Positions 1 through 5,026 of a stretch of 7,448 bases of DNA are shown in pieces. Position numbers and translations under genes: made by a program. Each line of letters starts with the position of its first letter. Positions within the stretch are counted from its first letter, which is position 1. The DNA lies in NCBI GenBank assembly GCA_963592385.1, contig CAVAWX010000079.1:1-7448 (forward strand). Reading direction: 5' to 3'. The notes beneath the pieces were generated by a model. The model was not told the origin of the DNA and ran no database searches. It saw only the letters and a program-made list of their open reading frames with translations. Source of the DNA: CAVAWX01 sp963592385. Its GTDB lineage: Bacteria; Actinomycetota; Coriobacteriia; Coriobacteriales; QAMH01.

Positions 1-387
1 TCCGCGGCGTTCTCCTCGAAGGCCCTGAAGGCGCTCGCAGACTGGAACGAGAACACGCCGATCTCGCAGAGCGGGGAGAAAATGGAATGGGAGCATTGTT
101 CCGGTTGTGGCAATGAATTCTATGATCCCACAGATTTGACACAACATAACTATGATAGTACAGAAAAATGGCTTAAAGCTTACGCCGAAGGAAGAATAAC
201 ATCTGCTGAACTCGAATGTTTGCCTTATTTCATAGATGTAGACGGCGTGAAATATTATAACTGTGGTCAGTGGTGCAATGTTTTTTACTGGGTTGAGGGT
301 GGCACGAAGACTGTGCGAATGGAAAACGGGGAACGGATTGGTTGTATATACAATGGAGACGGAAATATAATTAAATATCTTGGTTAA
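1..387 (+). CDS. C-terminal part of an unrecognised protein with a Cys-rich AT-rich tail (5' end outside window)
   Basis: The frame is open from the first base to TAA at 385-387, giving 128 residues of C-terminus. I do not recognise the family. The first 27 codons end in G or C in 25 cases, typical of a gene of this genome. From about position 82 the codons turn AT-rich (about one third G/C at third positions in the first 37) without a frame break. The AT-rich tail has CSGCG near its start (residues 6 and 9 counted from Met at 82) and CGQWC further on (residues 61 and 65), which could form a small zinc site. There is no signal peptide or membrane segment in the visible part. An ATG at 82 is preceded by GGGGAG four bases upstream, so a separate 101-residue protein starting there is the alternative. 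The in-frame GC-rich codons before it favour one fused protein. The tail looks acquired; function unknown. Confidence 0.6.
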   Translation, partial: SAAFSSKALKALADWNENTPISQSGEKMEWEHCSGCGNEFYDPTDLTQHNYDSTEKWLKAYAEGRITSAELECLPYFIDVDGVKYYNCGQWCNVFYWVEGGTKTVRMENGERIGCIYNGDGNIIKYLG

Positions 388-413
388 GAACTTGATTTTC
401 CTATAAAACGCAC

Positions 414-449
414 GAGGAGGGGGCCGCGCATTCGCGCGGCCCCTGCTTC
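414..449. terminator. Strong GC hairpin between convergent genes
   Basis: A perfect 10-bp inverted repeat, GGGGCCGCGC at 420-429 and GCGCGGCCCC at 434-443, encloses the 4-base loop ATTC. A weaker outer stem with wobbles extends it to 414-449. It sits between the plus-strand gene ending at 387 and the minus-strand toxin gene ending at 448, where a shared terminator is expected. Neither side has a proper T-run, so it is either a factor-assisted terminator or a 3'-end-protecting hairpin. Confidence 0.5.
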
Positions 450-717
450 ATCGGCGCTTGTAGACCCTGCTTCTGTGGGCGACGTCGACAACGAGAACGA
501 CCAAGACATCGTCTTCGATGTCGGCCACGATCCTGTAGTCGCCGACACGATAGCGCCAGAGACCGGCCCTGTTTCCGGTCAAGCTCTTGCCTATGCTCCT
601 CGGGTCCTCGAGCCGCGAAATCTCGCGCAGCTTTGCCGTAATCCTCTTGGCAACCTGCCTGTCCAGCTTTTTCATCGAGCGCTGGACGCTCTTGTCAATC
701 TCAATCCGCCAAGCCAA
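448..717 (-). CDS. RelE/ParE-family toxin of a type II toxin-antitoxin pair
   Basis: An 89-residue basic protein of the usual length for RelE/ParE toxins. The family fold shows as an N-terminal strand (WRIEID), two Lys/Arg-rich helices (residues 10-36), then the core LWRYRVGDYRIVADI (53-67), the strand VLVVLVVDVAHR (71-82) and a C-terminal RSRVY. Members related to RelE cleave mRNA on the ribosome and ParE members poison gyrase. R57, R62, R84 and Y86 match the positions of basic and aromatic residues used by RelE-like RNases, so an mRNA interferase is more likely than a gyrase poison; this is inference. The start is TTG at 717-715, with GGAG about nine bases upstream on the minus strand. It overlaps the last 17 bases of the antitoxin gene, as in translationally coupled pairs. 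The stop is TGA at 450-448, next to the hairpin shared with the convergent gene. Confidence 0.88.
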   Translation of the reverse strand: MAWRIEIDKSVQRSMKKLDRQVAKRITAKLREISRLEDPRSIGKSLTGNRAGLWRYRVGDYRIVADIEDDVLVVLVVDVAHRSRVYKRR

Positions 718-937
718 GGTTTTTCTCCAGCTCGTCGAGCGTCACGGTCTCGAGCCGGCCAGCGCGGAAGTCCTCGACTTTCTTCAGGAGGCCGTACTCG
801 TATTCGAGGCGGTCGATAGAATCCGCGAGGGCCTCGGTCATGTAGAACGTCTTCGTGCGCCCCGTGGACTTCGCCAGCTCGTCGTATCGCATCGCCAAAT
901 CCTCGGGCAGCCTCAACGCTGCGGTTGCCGTCGCCAT
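701..937 (-). CDS. Ribbon-helix-helix antitoxin (RelB/CopG-like), partner of the RelE-like toxin
   Basis: A 78-residue protein of antitoxin size. Residues 6-42 look like a ribbon-helix-helix DNA-binding domain: a short strand (ALRLP), helix A (EDLAMRYDELAKSTG), a turn, and helix B (KTFYMTEALADSIDRLEYEYG). The remainder (about 51-78) is an acidic tail with TLDELEKNLGL, the usual toxin-wrapping part. The ATG at 937-935 follows a near-perfect AGGAGGTG site with about five bases of spacing, much stronger than the toxin's site. This fits the usual excess of antitoxin over toxin. It is the first gene of a two-gene operon. Antitoxins of this class normally repress their own promoter, and candidate half-sites lie at 961-987. 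Whether it belongs to RelB or another RHH subfamily cannot be settled by eye. Confidence 0.85.
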   Translation of the reverse strand: MATATAALRLPEDLAMRYDELAKSTGRTKTFYMTEALADSIDRLEYEYGLLKKVEDFRAGRLETVTLDELEKNLGLAD

Positions 938-956
938 CGCGCACCTCCTCGCGTCT

Positions 957-990
957 GTGTTTACACGTCTTACAATCTACCACAATCCGT
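957..990 (-). promoter_or_regulatory. Candidate promoter/operator of the toxin-antitoxin operon
   Basis: The stretch just upstream of the antitoxin ribosome site is AT-richer than its surroundings and holds related pentamers on the plus strand: TTACA at 961-965, TTACAATC at 970-977 and CCACAATC at 980-987, spaced 9 to 10 bases apart, about one helical turn. Ribbon-helix-helix antitoxins often bind such phased short repeats. A weak minus-strand promoter reading is TTGTGG (985-980) with TAAACA (963-958), 16 bases apart. The repeats are seen directly; binding is inferred. Confidence 0.35.
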
Positions 991-1269
991 CGTTTTCCTG
1001 CAGACAAGGGTAAAGACGGTCGGCGTCAAGTTGGCGGGGGTCTTTCCTTCCTACAAGGCGATCGCGCTCAAGCCGACGTCGGCAGACGACGATCCCGCAG
1101 CGCAACGCGATGCAGCGCAGCACGACACGTCGCGTCTAGCCGAGCCATCGGCACACCTATCACCCACTCGCGCTACGCCGCGCGGCACACTGTGGCACTC
1201 CCGATCGCTTCGCGCCCTCGCAGTGCGCCGTACGCCGTGCGCCGCGCGACGCGCGACGCTTCACGCCAT
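991..1269. other. Gene-free intergenic stretch downstream of the symporter gene
   Basis: About 280 bases between the toxin-antitoxin promoter region and the stop of the AGCS gene. I find no credible gene: open frames here on either strand lack family features and depend on the high GC content. It holds a 12-bp perfect palindrome GCCGACGTCGGC (1072-1083), an 8-bp direct repeat GCAGCGCA (1097-1104 and 1112-1119) and the heptamer repeats at 1223-1257. No T-run terminator for the AGCS gene is visible. Confidence 0.6.
1223..1257. repeat. Five heptamer tandem repeats after the AGCS stop codon
   Basis: Plus-strand units are GTGCGCC, GTACGCC, GTGCGCC, GCGCGAC, GCGCGAC, head to tail with no gap. The block begins 12 bases downstream of the minus-strand stop codon at 1270. 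Three units form one subtype and two another. The period of seven is not a multiple of three, which argues against coding. Confidence 0.6.
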
Positions 1270-2712
1270 CTACTTCGCGTCGTATTGCGGGATGGGGGTA
1301 TCGTCAGTCTCGTCGAGGTTGCCGTCGTAGACGTAGTGCTGCGTGTCGCGGGCAATAACGCCGGACAACACGATGACGGCGATGCAGTTGGGCACGGCCA
1401 TGAGCGCGTTGAAGATGTCGGAGATGTTCCACACCAGATCGCCGCCGCCGATGCAGCCCCAGAAGACGAAGAGCAGGAACACGACCTGGTAGGGGCGTAT
1501 GCCGCGCTTGCCGAACAGATAGGCCACCGCGCGGTTGCCGTAATGCGACCACCCGAGGATCGTCGAATAGGCGAACAGCACCATGCCAACGGCCAGCACG
1601 ATCGGCCCGAGCACGGGGATGGAATCGAACGCCGCCGTCGTCAGCTGCGCGGCCGCCGTGATATCGCCGGCGAGGATGCCCGCCTGGATGCTCGGGTTTG
1701 CCAGCATCGTCGAGACGAGCATGATGCCCGTGATGGCGCAGATGACGACCGTGTCCCAAAACGTGCCGGTCATGGACACGAGCGCCTGGCGCGCGGGGTT
1801 TTTCGTCGTGGCGGACGCGGCCACGAGCGGCGCCGAACCCAGGCCGGACTCGTTGGAGAACAGGCCGCGCTTGAAGCCGAACTGCAGGGCCAGCGCCACG
1901 GACTGCCCCACCGCGCCGCCGAAGGCCGCCTGCCCCGTGAAGGCGCAGGTGCAGATCAGGCCGATGGCCTCGCCCACGAACTGCCAGTTCATGCAGATGA
2001 TGACGATGCAGCCCGCCGCGTACAGCAGCGCCATGACGGGCACGAGCTTTTCGGTCACGCGGGTGATGGAGCGTATGCCGCCGATGATGACGACGCCCAC
2101 GAGCACGACGAGGATGACGCCGAACATGCACTTCACCCCGAACATCGCCGTCTCGTCGGCGTCGATGTAGGCCGTGACGACGCCGGTGAGCGAGTTGGAC
2201 TGCACCGAGCCGCCGATGCCGAAGCTGGCGATGAAGGTGAAGACGGCGAAGAGCACGGCCAGGATCTTGCCCAGGGTGCGGTTCTTCAGGCCGCGCTCGA
2301 GGGCGTACATCGCGCCGCCGAGCATCTCGCCGCGGTGGTCCTTCACGCGGTACTTCACGCTGATCAGCGTCTCGGCGTACTTCGTGGCGATGCCGACGAT
2401 GCCGGTGATCCACATCCAAAACACCGCGCCCGGCCCGCCCATAAACAGGCCGGTGGCCACGCCGACGATGTTGCCCGTGCCGATGGTGGCGGCAAGCGCC
2501 GAGGTCAGGGCGCCGAACTGGCTGACGTCGCCTTCAGCCTTCTCCTCGTCGGGGTCTTTCGTGACGGACATCTTGATGCCGGTGAAGAGCTTGCGCTGGA
2601 TGAACTTCGTGCGCACGGTCATGAACAGGTGGGTGAAGAGGAGCAGGGCGATCATGGCCCACCCCCATACGAAACTGTCGATTTGGTCGACGATGCTTGC
2701 GAACACGTCCAT
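1270..2712 (-). CDS. Sodium:alanine/glycine symporter, AGCS family
   Basis: A 480-residue membrane protein of normal family length. AGCS carriers import alanine or glycine with Na+ across the cytoplasmic membrane. Around ten or eleven hydrophobic segments are visible, beginning at residues 14-34. The first family signature covers residues 65-102, with ALAATIGTGNIVGVATG followed by GGPGAVFWMW. The second is RGLFSNESGLGSAPLVAA at 282-299, where most members have SNEAG, so Ser replaces Ala. The C-terminus is a hydrophilic acidic tail (about 464-480). I chose ATG at 2712-2710 because residue 1 onward matches the family N-terminus (MDVFASIVDQIDSFVWG). AAGGAG lies 11 bases upstream, rather far. An in-frame ATG at 2733-2731 would add MKGARRR but has a poorer site. 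The substrate (Ala, Gly or D-Ala) cannot be told from sequence. The gene seems to be its own transcription unit. Confidence 0.93.
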   Translation of the reverse strand: MDVFASIVDQIDSFVWGWAMIALLLFTHLFMTVRTKFIQRKLFTGIKMSVTKDPDEEKAEGDVSQFGALTSALAATIGTGNIVGVATGLFMGGPGAVFWMWITGIVGIATKYAETLISVKYRVKDHRGEMLGGAMYALERGLKNRTLGKILAVLFAVFTFIASFGIGGSVQSNSLTGVVTAYIDADETAMFGVKCMFGVILVVLVGVVIIGGIRSITRVTEKLVPVMALLYAAGCIVIICMNWQFVGEAIGLICTCAFTGQAAFGGAVGQSVALALQFGFKRGLFSNESGLGSAPLVAASATTKNPARQALVSMTGTFWDTVVICAITGIMLVSTMLANPSIQAGILAGDITAAAQLTTAAFDSIPVLGPIVLAVGMVLFAYSTILGWSHYGNRAVAYLFGKRGIRPYQVVFLLFVFWGCIGGGDLVWNISDIFNALMAVPNCIAVIVLSGVIARDTQHYVYDGNLDETDDTPIPQYDAK

Positions 2713-2752
2713 GCGCCTGCGCGCTCCTTTCATGTGCCTCGGGATGAGGCGC

Positions 2753-2758
2753 ATTCTA
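2753..2758 (-). promoter_or_regulatory. Candidate -10 box of the AGCS gene
   Basis: On the minus strand the hexamer reads TAGAAT, five of six matches to TATAAT, and would start transcription about 33 bases before the ATG at 2712. No convincing -35 box lies 16-18 bases upstream, where the sequence is GC-rich, so the call rests on the -10 alone. Confidence 0.35.
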
Positions 2759-2840
2759 GGAGGGGCGCCGGCGCGCTTCGTTTCGGGCAGATAAACTCTT
2801 GCCAAGCGGCGCGCGGTGCGGGCGGCGGCTGCGGCAGCGT

Positions 2841-2867
2841 GCAGGGTGAACGGGGCGGCAGGGTGAA
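2841..2867. repeat. 10-bp direct repeat upstream of the AGCS gene
   Basis: GCAGGGTGAA occurs at 2841-2850 and again at 2858-2867, 17 bases apart start to start, in the gap between the methionine aminopeptidase stop and the AGCS promoter candidate. It could be a regulator site for the symporter gene or a chance duplication in GC-rich spacer; no regulator is indicated. Confidence 0.4.
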
Positions 2868-2921
2868 GGCGATGACAAACAGACGCGTCGCCGCACGACG
2901 GCAAAACGCCGCGCGGGCGAC

Positions 2922-3812
2922 CTACCAGCTGATCAGCTCGTAGCCGTCCTCGGTGACGAGCACCTGCACCTCCCACTGCGCCGTCAGCGACCCGTCGGCG
3001 GTGCGCACCGTCCAGCCGTTGGGGTCGTTCATGTCGATGTCCGGGCCTCCCGCGTTGAACATGGGCTCGATGGTGAAGCACATGCCGGGCACGAGGACAG
3101 GACCGGCGCCGGGCTCGGACACGAAGCTCACGAAGGGATCCTCGTGAAACTCGTTGCCGCAGCCGTGCCCGCCGTACTGCGCCACGACGGAAAAGCCCGC
3201 CTCGAGCGCGACCTGGTGCACCGCGTCGGACACGTCGCCCAGATGGACCCACGGGCGCACGGCCGCAAGGCCCGCCTCGACGCCGCGCTTCGTCACATCC
3301 ACCAGGCGCTGCGCCTCAGGCGAGACCTGGCCTATGCAAAACATGCGCGAGGAATCGGAGAAGTACCCGTCCTTTATCGTGGACATGTCCACGTTCACTA
3401 TGTCGCCCTCGCGCAAGACCACGTCCGGGTCGGGGATGCCGTGGCAGACCACCTCGTTGATGGAGGTGCACACGCTCTTGGGGAAGCCCTCGTAGCCCAG
3501 GTCGGCGGGCACCGCGTCGTGGTCGGCGCACCACCTCGAGACCCACTCGTCGATCTCGGCCGTGGTGGTGCCCGGGCCTATGTGGGCGGCCACGTAGTCG
3601 AGCGCACCTATGTTGACCTCGGCAGACGCCTTGATCCCCGCGACGTCGGCGACCGTCTTCAGCAGCTGGCGCGGCATCATCTCCTCGCCGGCGTCGTAGA
3701 GTTCCTGCATGCGCCGGTCCGTCTCCAGGTGGCACTTCTTGTATTTGCGCCCGCTGCCGCACCAGCACTCGTCGTTGCGGCCGGGGCTGTGCATCTCGTC
3801 GTACACGTGCAT
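2922..3812 (-). CDS. map: Methionine aminopeptidase type I with N-terminal SEC-C zinc motif
   Basis: It removes the initiator methionine from new proteins at the ribosome. As drawn it has 296 residues. Residues 9-28 are a SEC-C motif (SPGRNDECWCGSG, then KYKKCH) with zinc ligands C16, C18, C27 and H28, found in many long bacterial MetAPs. The catalytic 'pita-bread' domain fills about 50-296. The five metal ligands are in place: D142 (NVDMS), D153 (FSDSS), H216 (GGHGCG), E249 (FTIEPMF) and E281 (AQWEVQV), with active-site H124 (VCHGIP) and H223 (FHEDP). After E281 the usual His-Thr is Val-Gln. Start is unsure: ATG 3812 has its ribosome site touching the codon, whereas GTG at 3806-3804 has GGAG six bases upstream and may be the true start, giving 294 residues. 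It follows rsmI after 237 bases of repeat-rich spacer and may share its transcript. Confidence 0.93.
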   Translation of the reverse strand: MHVYDEMHSPGRNDECWCGSGRKYKKCHLETDRRMQELYDAGEEMMPRQLLKTVADVAGIKASAEVNIGALDYVAAHIGPGTTTAEIDEWVSRWCADHDAVPADLGYEGFPKSVCTSINEVVCHGIPDPDVVLREGDIVNVDMSTIKDGYFSDSSRMFCIGQVSPEAQRLVDVTKRGVEAGLAAVRPWVHLGDVSDAVHQVALEAGFSVVAQYGGHGCGNEFHEDPFVSFVSEPGAGPVLVPGMCFTIEPMFNAGGPDIDMNDPNGWTVRTADGSLTAQWEVQVLVTEDGYELISW

Positions 3813-3915
3813 CTCCTCTTTCGCGCGCAGGTCGTGCGCAAGTTTCCGCGCGTAAACTCAGGCTTTTTTCTCGCGCGCACCCGTTTCGTGCGCAAGCCCG
3901 GATTCTACGCGCATC
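3813..3915. repeat. Spacer upstream of map with paired direct repeats
   Basis: TCGCGCGCA occurs at 3821-3829 and 3871-3879, and TCGTGCGCAAG at 3832-3842 and 3886-3896, so a compound element appears twice, about 50 bases apart. The second copy runs into a diverged version (3891-3915) of the 23-bp repeat described next. A promoter for map, if it has its own, should be here, but I see no good -35/-10 pair on the minus strand. Confidence 0.45.
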
Positions 3916-3936
3916 CGCGTGAATTGTGCGCGCGGC

Positions 3937-4028
3937 CGCAGCCGGACTCCACGCGCAACCGCAACCGGATTCCATGCGCAACCGCAACCGGATTCCATGC
4001 GCAGCCGCAGCCGGACTCCACGCGCGCC
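3937..4028. repeat. Four 23-bp tandem repeats between rsmI and map
   Basis: Head-to-tail units lie at 3937-3959, 3960-3982, 3983-4005 and 4006-4028. On the plus strand each follows the pattern CGCARCCGGAYTCCAYGCGC plus three variable bases. The outer units carry G/C variants and the inner two A/T variants at the same three positions. A diverged, gapped fifth copy lies at 3891-3915. Each unit contains the palindromic tetramer CCGG and a TGCGCA or CGCGC core. A period of 23 rules out a coding repeat. There are no spacers, so it is not CRISPR. It begins 21 bases after the rsmI stop codon. Confidence 0.85.
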
Positions 4029-4049
4029 TGCGCCGCCTGCGCCCCTGCC

Positions 4050-4901
4050 CTAGCCCTTGGCGTGGGAAAGCTCGAGAACGCGGCGATACACGTCGTTGCG
4101 CGACGCGCCCGTCTCGGCGGCAAGCTCGCGGGCAAGCGCCGACTTGCTCTTGCCCATGGCCAGCCCGTGGGTGATGCGCTCGTCGAGCAGCGCCGCATCG
4201 AGCGCCCCGCACTCCGGCGGGCACGCCGGCGGGGCGACCACCAGCACCAGCTCGCCTTTCAGTTCGGGACGCGCCGCCAGCTGCGCGGCCAGCTCGCGGG
4301 CCGGCGCGCGCACCACTTCCTCGTGCAGCTTCGTCAGCTCGCGGCACATGGCCACCAGACGCTGCTCGCCCAAGACCTGCACCATGGAGGCAAGCGTGGC
4401 CGCCGCGCGGTGCGGCGACTCGTAGAACACGAGCGCGGCGTCGAGCTCGGCCACGGCGAACAGCGCCTTGCGGCGGGCGCCCTCCTTGCGCGGGAGGAAG
4501 CCGCCGAAGTAAAACGCCGTGCCGCCGAAGCCCGCCGCGACGAGCGCCGTCGGCACCGCGCAGGCGCCGGGCAGCACCTCGACGGCCACGTCGGCCGCGC
4601 GCGCCGCATCCACGAGGCGCATGCCCGGATCGCTCACCCCGGGCATGCCGGCGTCGCTGCAAAACGCGATGTGCTCGCCTGCGGCCATGCGCTCCACGAG
4701 CACCGGCGCGCGCCGCGAGATGACGTTCTCGTCGCAGCGCTCGAGCCTCGTCTCCACGTTGAAGTGCGCGAGCAGGCGCCCGGTGACGCGCGTGTCCTCG
4801 GCGCACACCACATCGGCGGCCGCCAGGGCCTCGAGCGCCCGCGGGGTCATGTCGCCCAGATTGCCGATGGGCGTCGCCACCACCGAGAGCTTGCCCGCCA
4901 T
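4050..4901 (-). CDS. rsmI: 16S rRNA (cytidine-1402-2'-O)-methyltransferase RsmI
   Basis: RsmI methylates the ribose 2'-OH of C1402 in the 16S rRNA decoding centre, using S-adenosylmethionine, in the cytoplasm. This 283-residue protein is of usual length and carries the tetrapyrrole-methylase fold signatures in order: VATPIGNLGDMTPRALEAL (8-26), CAEDTRVTGRLL (33-44), AFCSDAGMPGVSDPG (79-93), VLPGACAV (109-116, where PGPSA is commoner), FYFGGFLPRK (130-139), LVFYESPHR (157-165) and RELTKLHEE (187-195). The last part (about 245-283) is the small C-terminal helical domain, MGKSKSALARELAAETGASRNDVYR-like. I chose ATG 4901-4899 because AAGGAGG stands eight bases upstream; the frame stays open to an ATG at 4973, but the extra residues lack family similarity and overlap a terminator-like hairpin. 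It lies between trpB2 and map on the same strand. Confidence 0.94.
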   Translation of the reverse strand: MAGKLSVVATPIGNLGDMTPRALEALAAADVVCAEDTRVTGRLLAHFNVETRLERCDENVISRRAPVLVERMAAGEHIAFCSDAGMPGVSDPGMRLVDAARAADVAVEVLPGACAVPTALVAAGFGGTAFYFGGFLPRKEGARRKALFAVAELDAALVFYESPHRAAATLASMVQVLGEQRLVAMCRELTKLHEEVVRAPARELAAQLAARPELKGELVLVVAPPACPPECGALDAALLDERITHGLAMGKSKSALARELAAETGASRNDVYRRVLELSHAKG

Positions 4902-4927
4902 CGCCCGCGCCTCCTTGCCCGCTTCGT

Positions 4928-4954
4928 AAAAATCCCTACAGTTCCTGCAGTTTT
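4928..4954 (-). terminator. Weak Rho-independent terminator after trpB2
   Basis: On the minus strand CTGCAG (4950-4945), loop GAA and CTGTAG (4941-4936) form a six-pair stem with one G-U pair. A-run 4954-4951 precedes it and, after four bases, T-run 4932-4928 follows. It lies between the trpB2 stop and the rsmI start, so it could end the trpB2 transcript about 70-100 bases after the stop codon. The stem is short and the T-run is offset, so read-through into rsmI is likely. Confidence 0.4.
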
Positions 4955-4983
4955 CCCAGCCCGCACGCTTCACGCCGCGGGCC

Positions 4984-5023
4984 GTCCACGCGTCCGCGCA
5001 CCTGCGCGTCCGTGCGTCCGCTT
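4984..5023. repeat. Five 8-bp tandem repeats after the trpB2 stop codon
   Basis: Plus-strand units are GTCCACGC, GTCCGCGC, ACCTGCGC, GTCCGTGC and GTCCGCTT, in exact 8-base register, with the third and last diverged. The block starts three bases after the trpB2 stop codon at 5027. It also contains the inverted repeat CGCGCA/TGCGCG (4995-5008), too tight to form a full hairpin. Confidence 0.55.
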
Positions 5024-5026
5024 TAC

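Noticed and set aside
1072..1083. 12-bp palindrome GCCGACGTCGGC as a regulator site
   Set aside because: It lies downstream of the AGCS gene and about 100 bases from the toxin-antitoxin promoter candidate, with no second copy; in DNA this GC-rich one palindrome is weak evidence.
2886..2900. Terminator after map (CGTCG/CGACG hairpin)
   Set aside because: Only five pairs and no T-run follow it on the minus strand.
925..2943. Very long open frame on the plus strand opposite the AGCS gene (672 codons)
   Set aside because: It is antisense to a clear transporter, is full of Arg/His/Ala/Asp repeats typical of GC-rich shadow frames, and spans the spacers without family features. Similar long frames opposite map, rsmI and trpB2 (for example 3144-5150 and 5012-6604) were rejected for the same reason.
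3937..4028. CRISPR array
   Set aside because: The units are contiguous with no unique spacers between them, and there is no cas gene nearby.
4902..4973. 24-residue N-terminal extension of RsmI from an ATG at 4973
   Set aside because: The ATG at 4901 has an ideal ribosome site and begins at the family N-terminus; the extension lacks similarity and overlaps the hairpin at 4928-4954.
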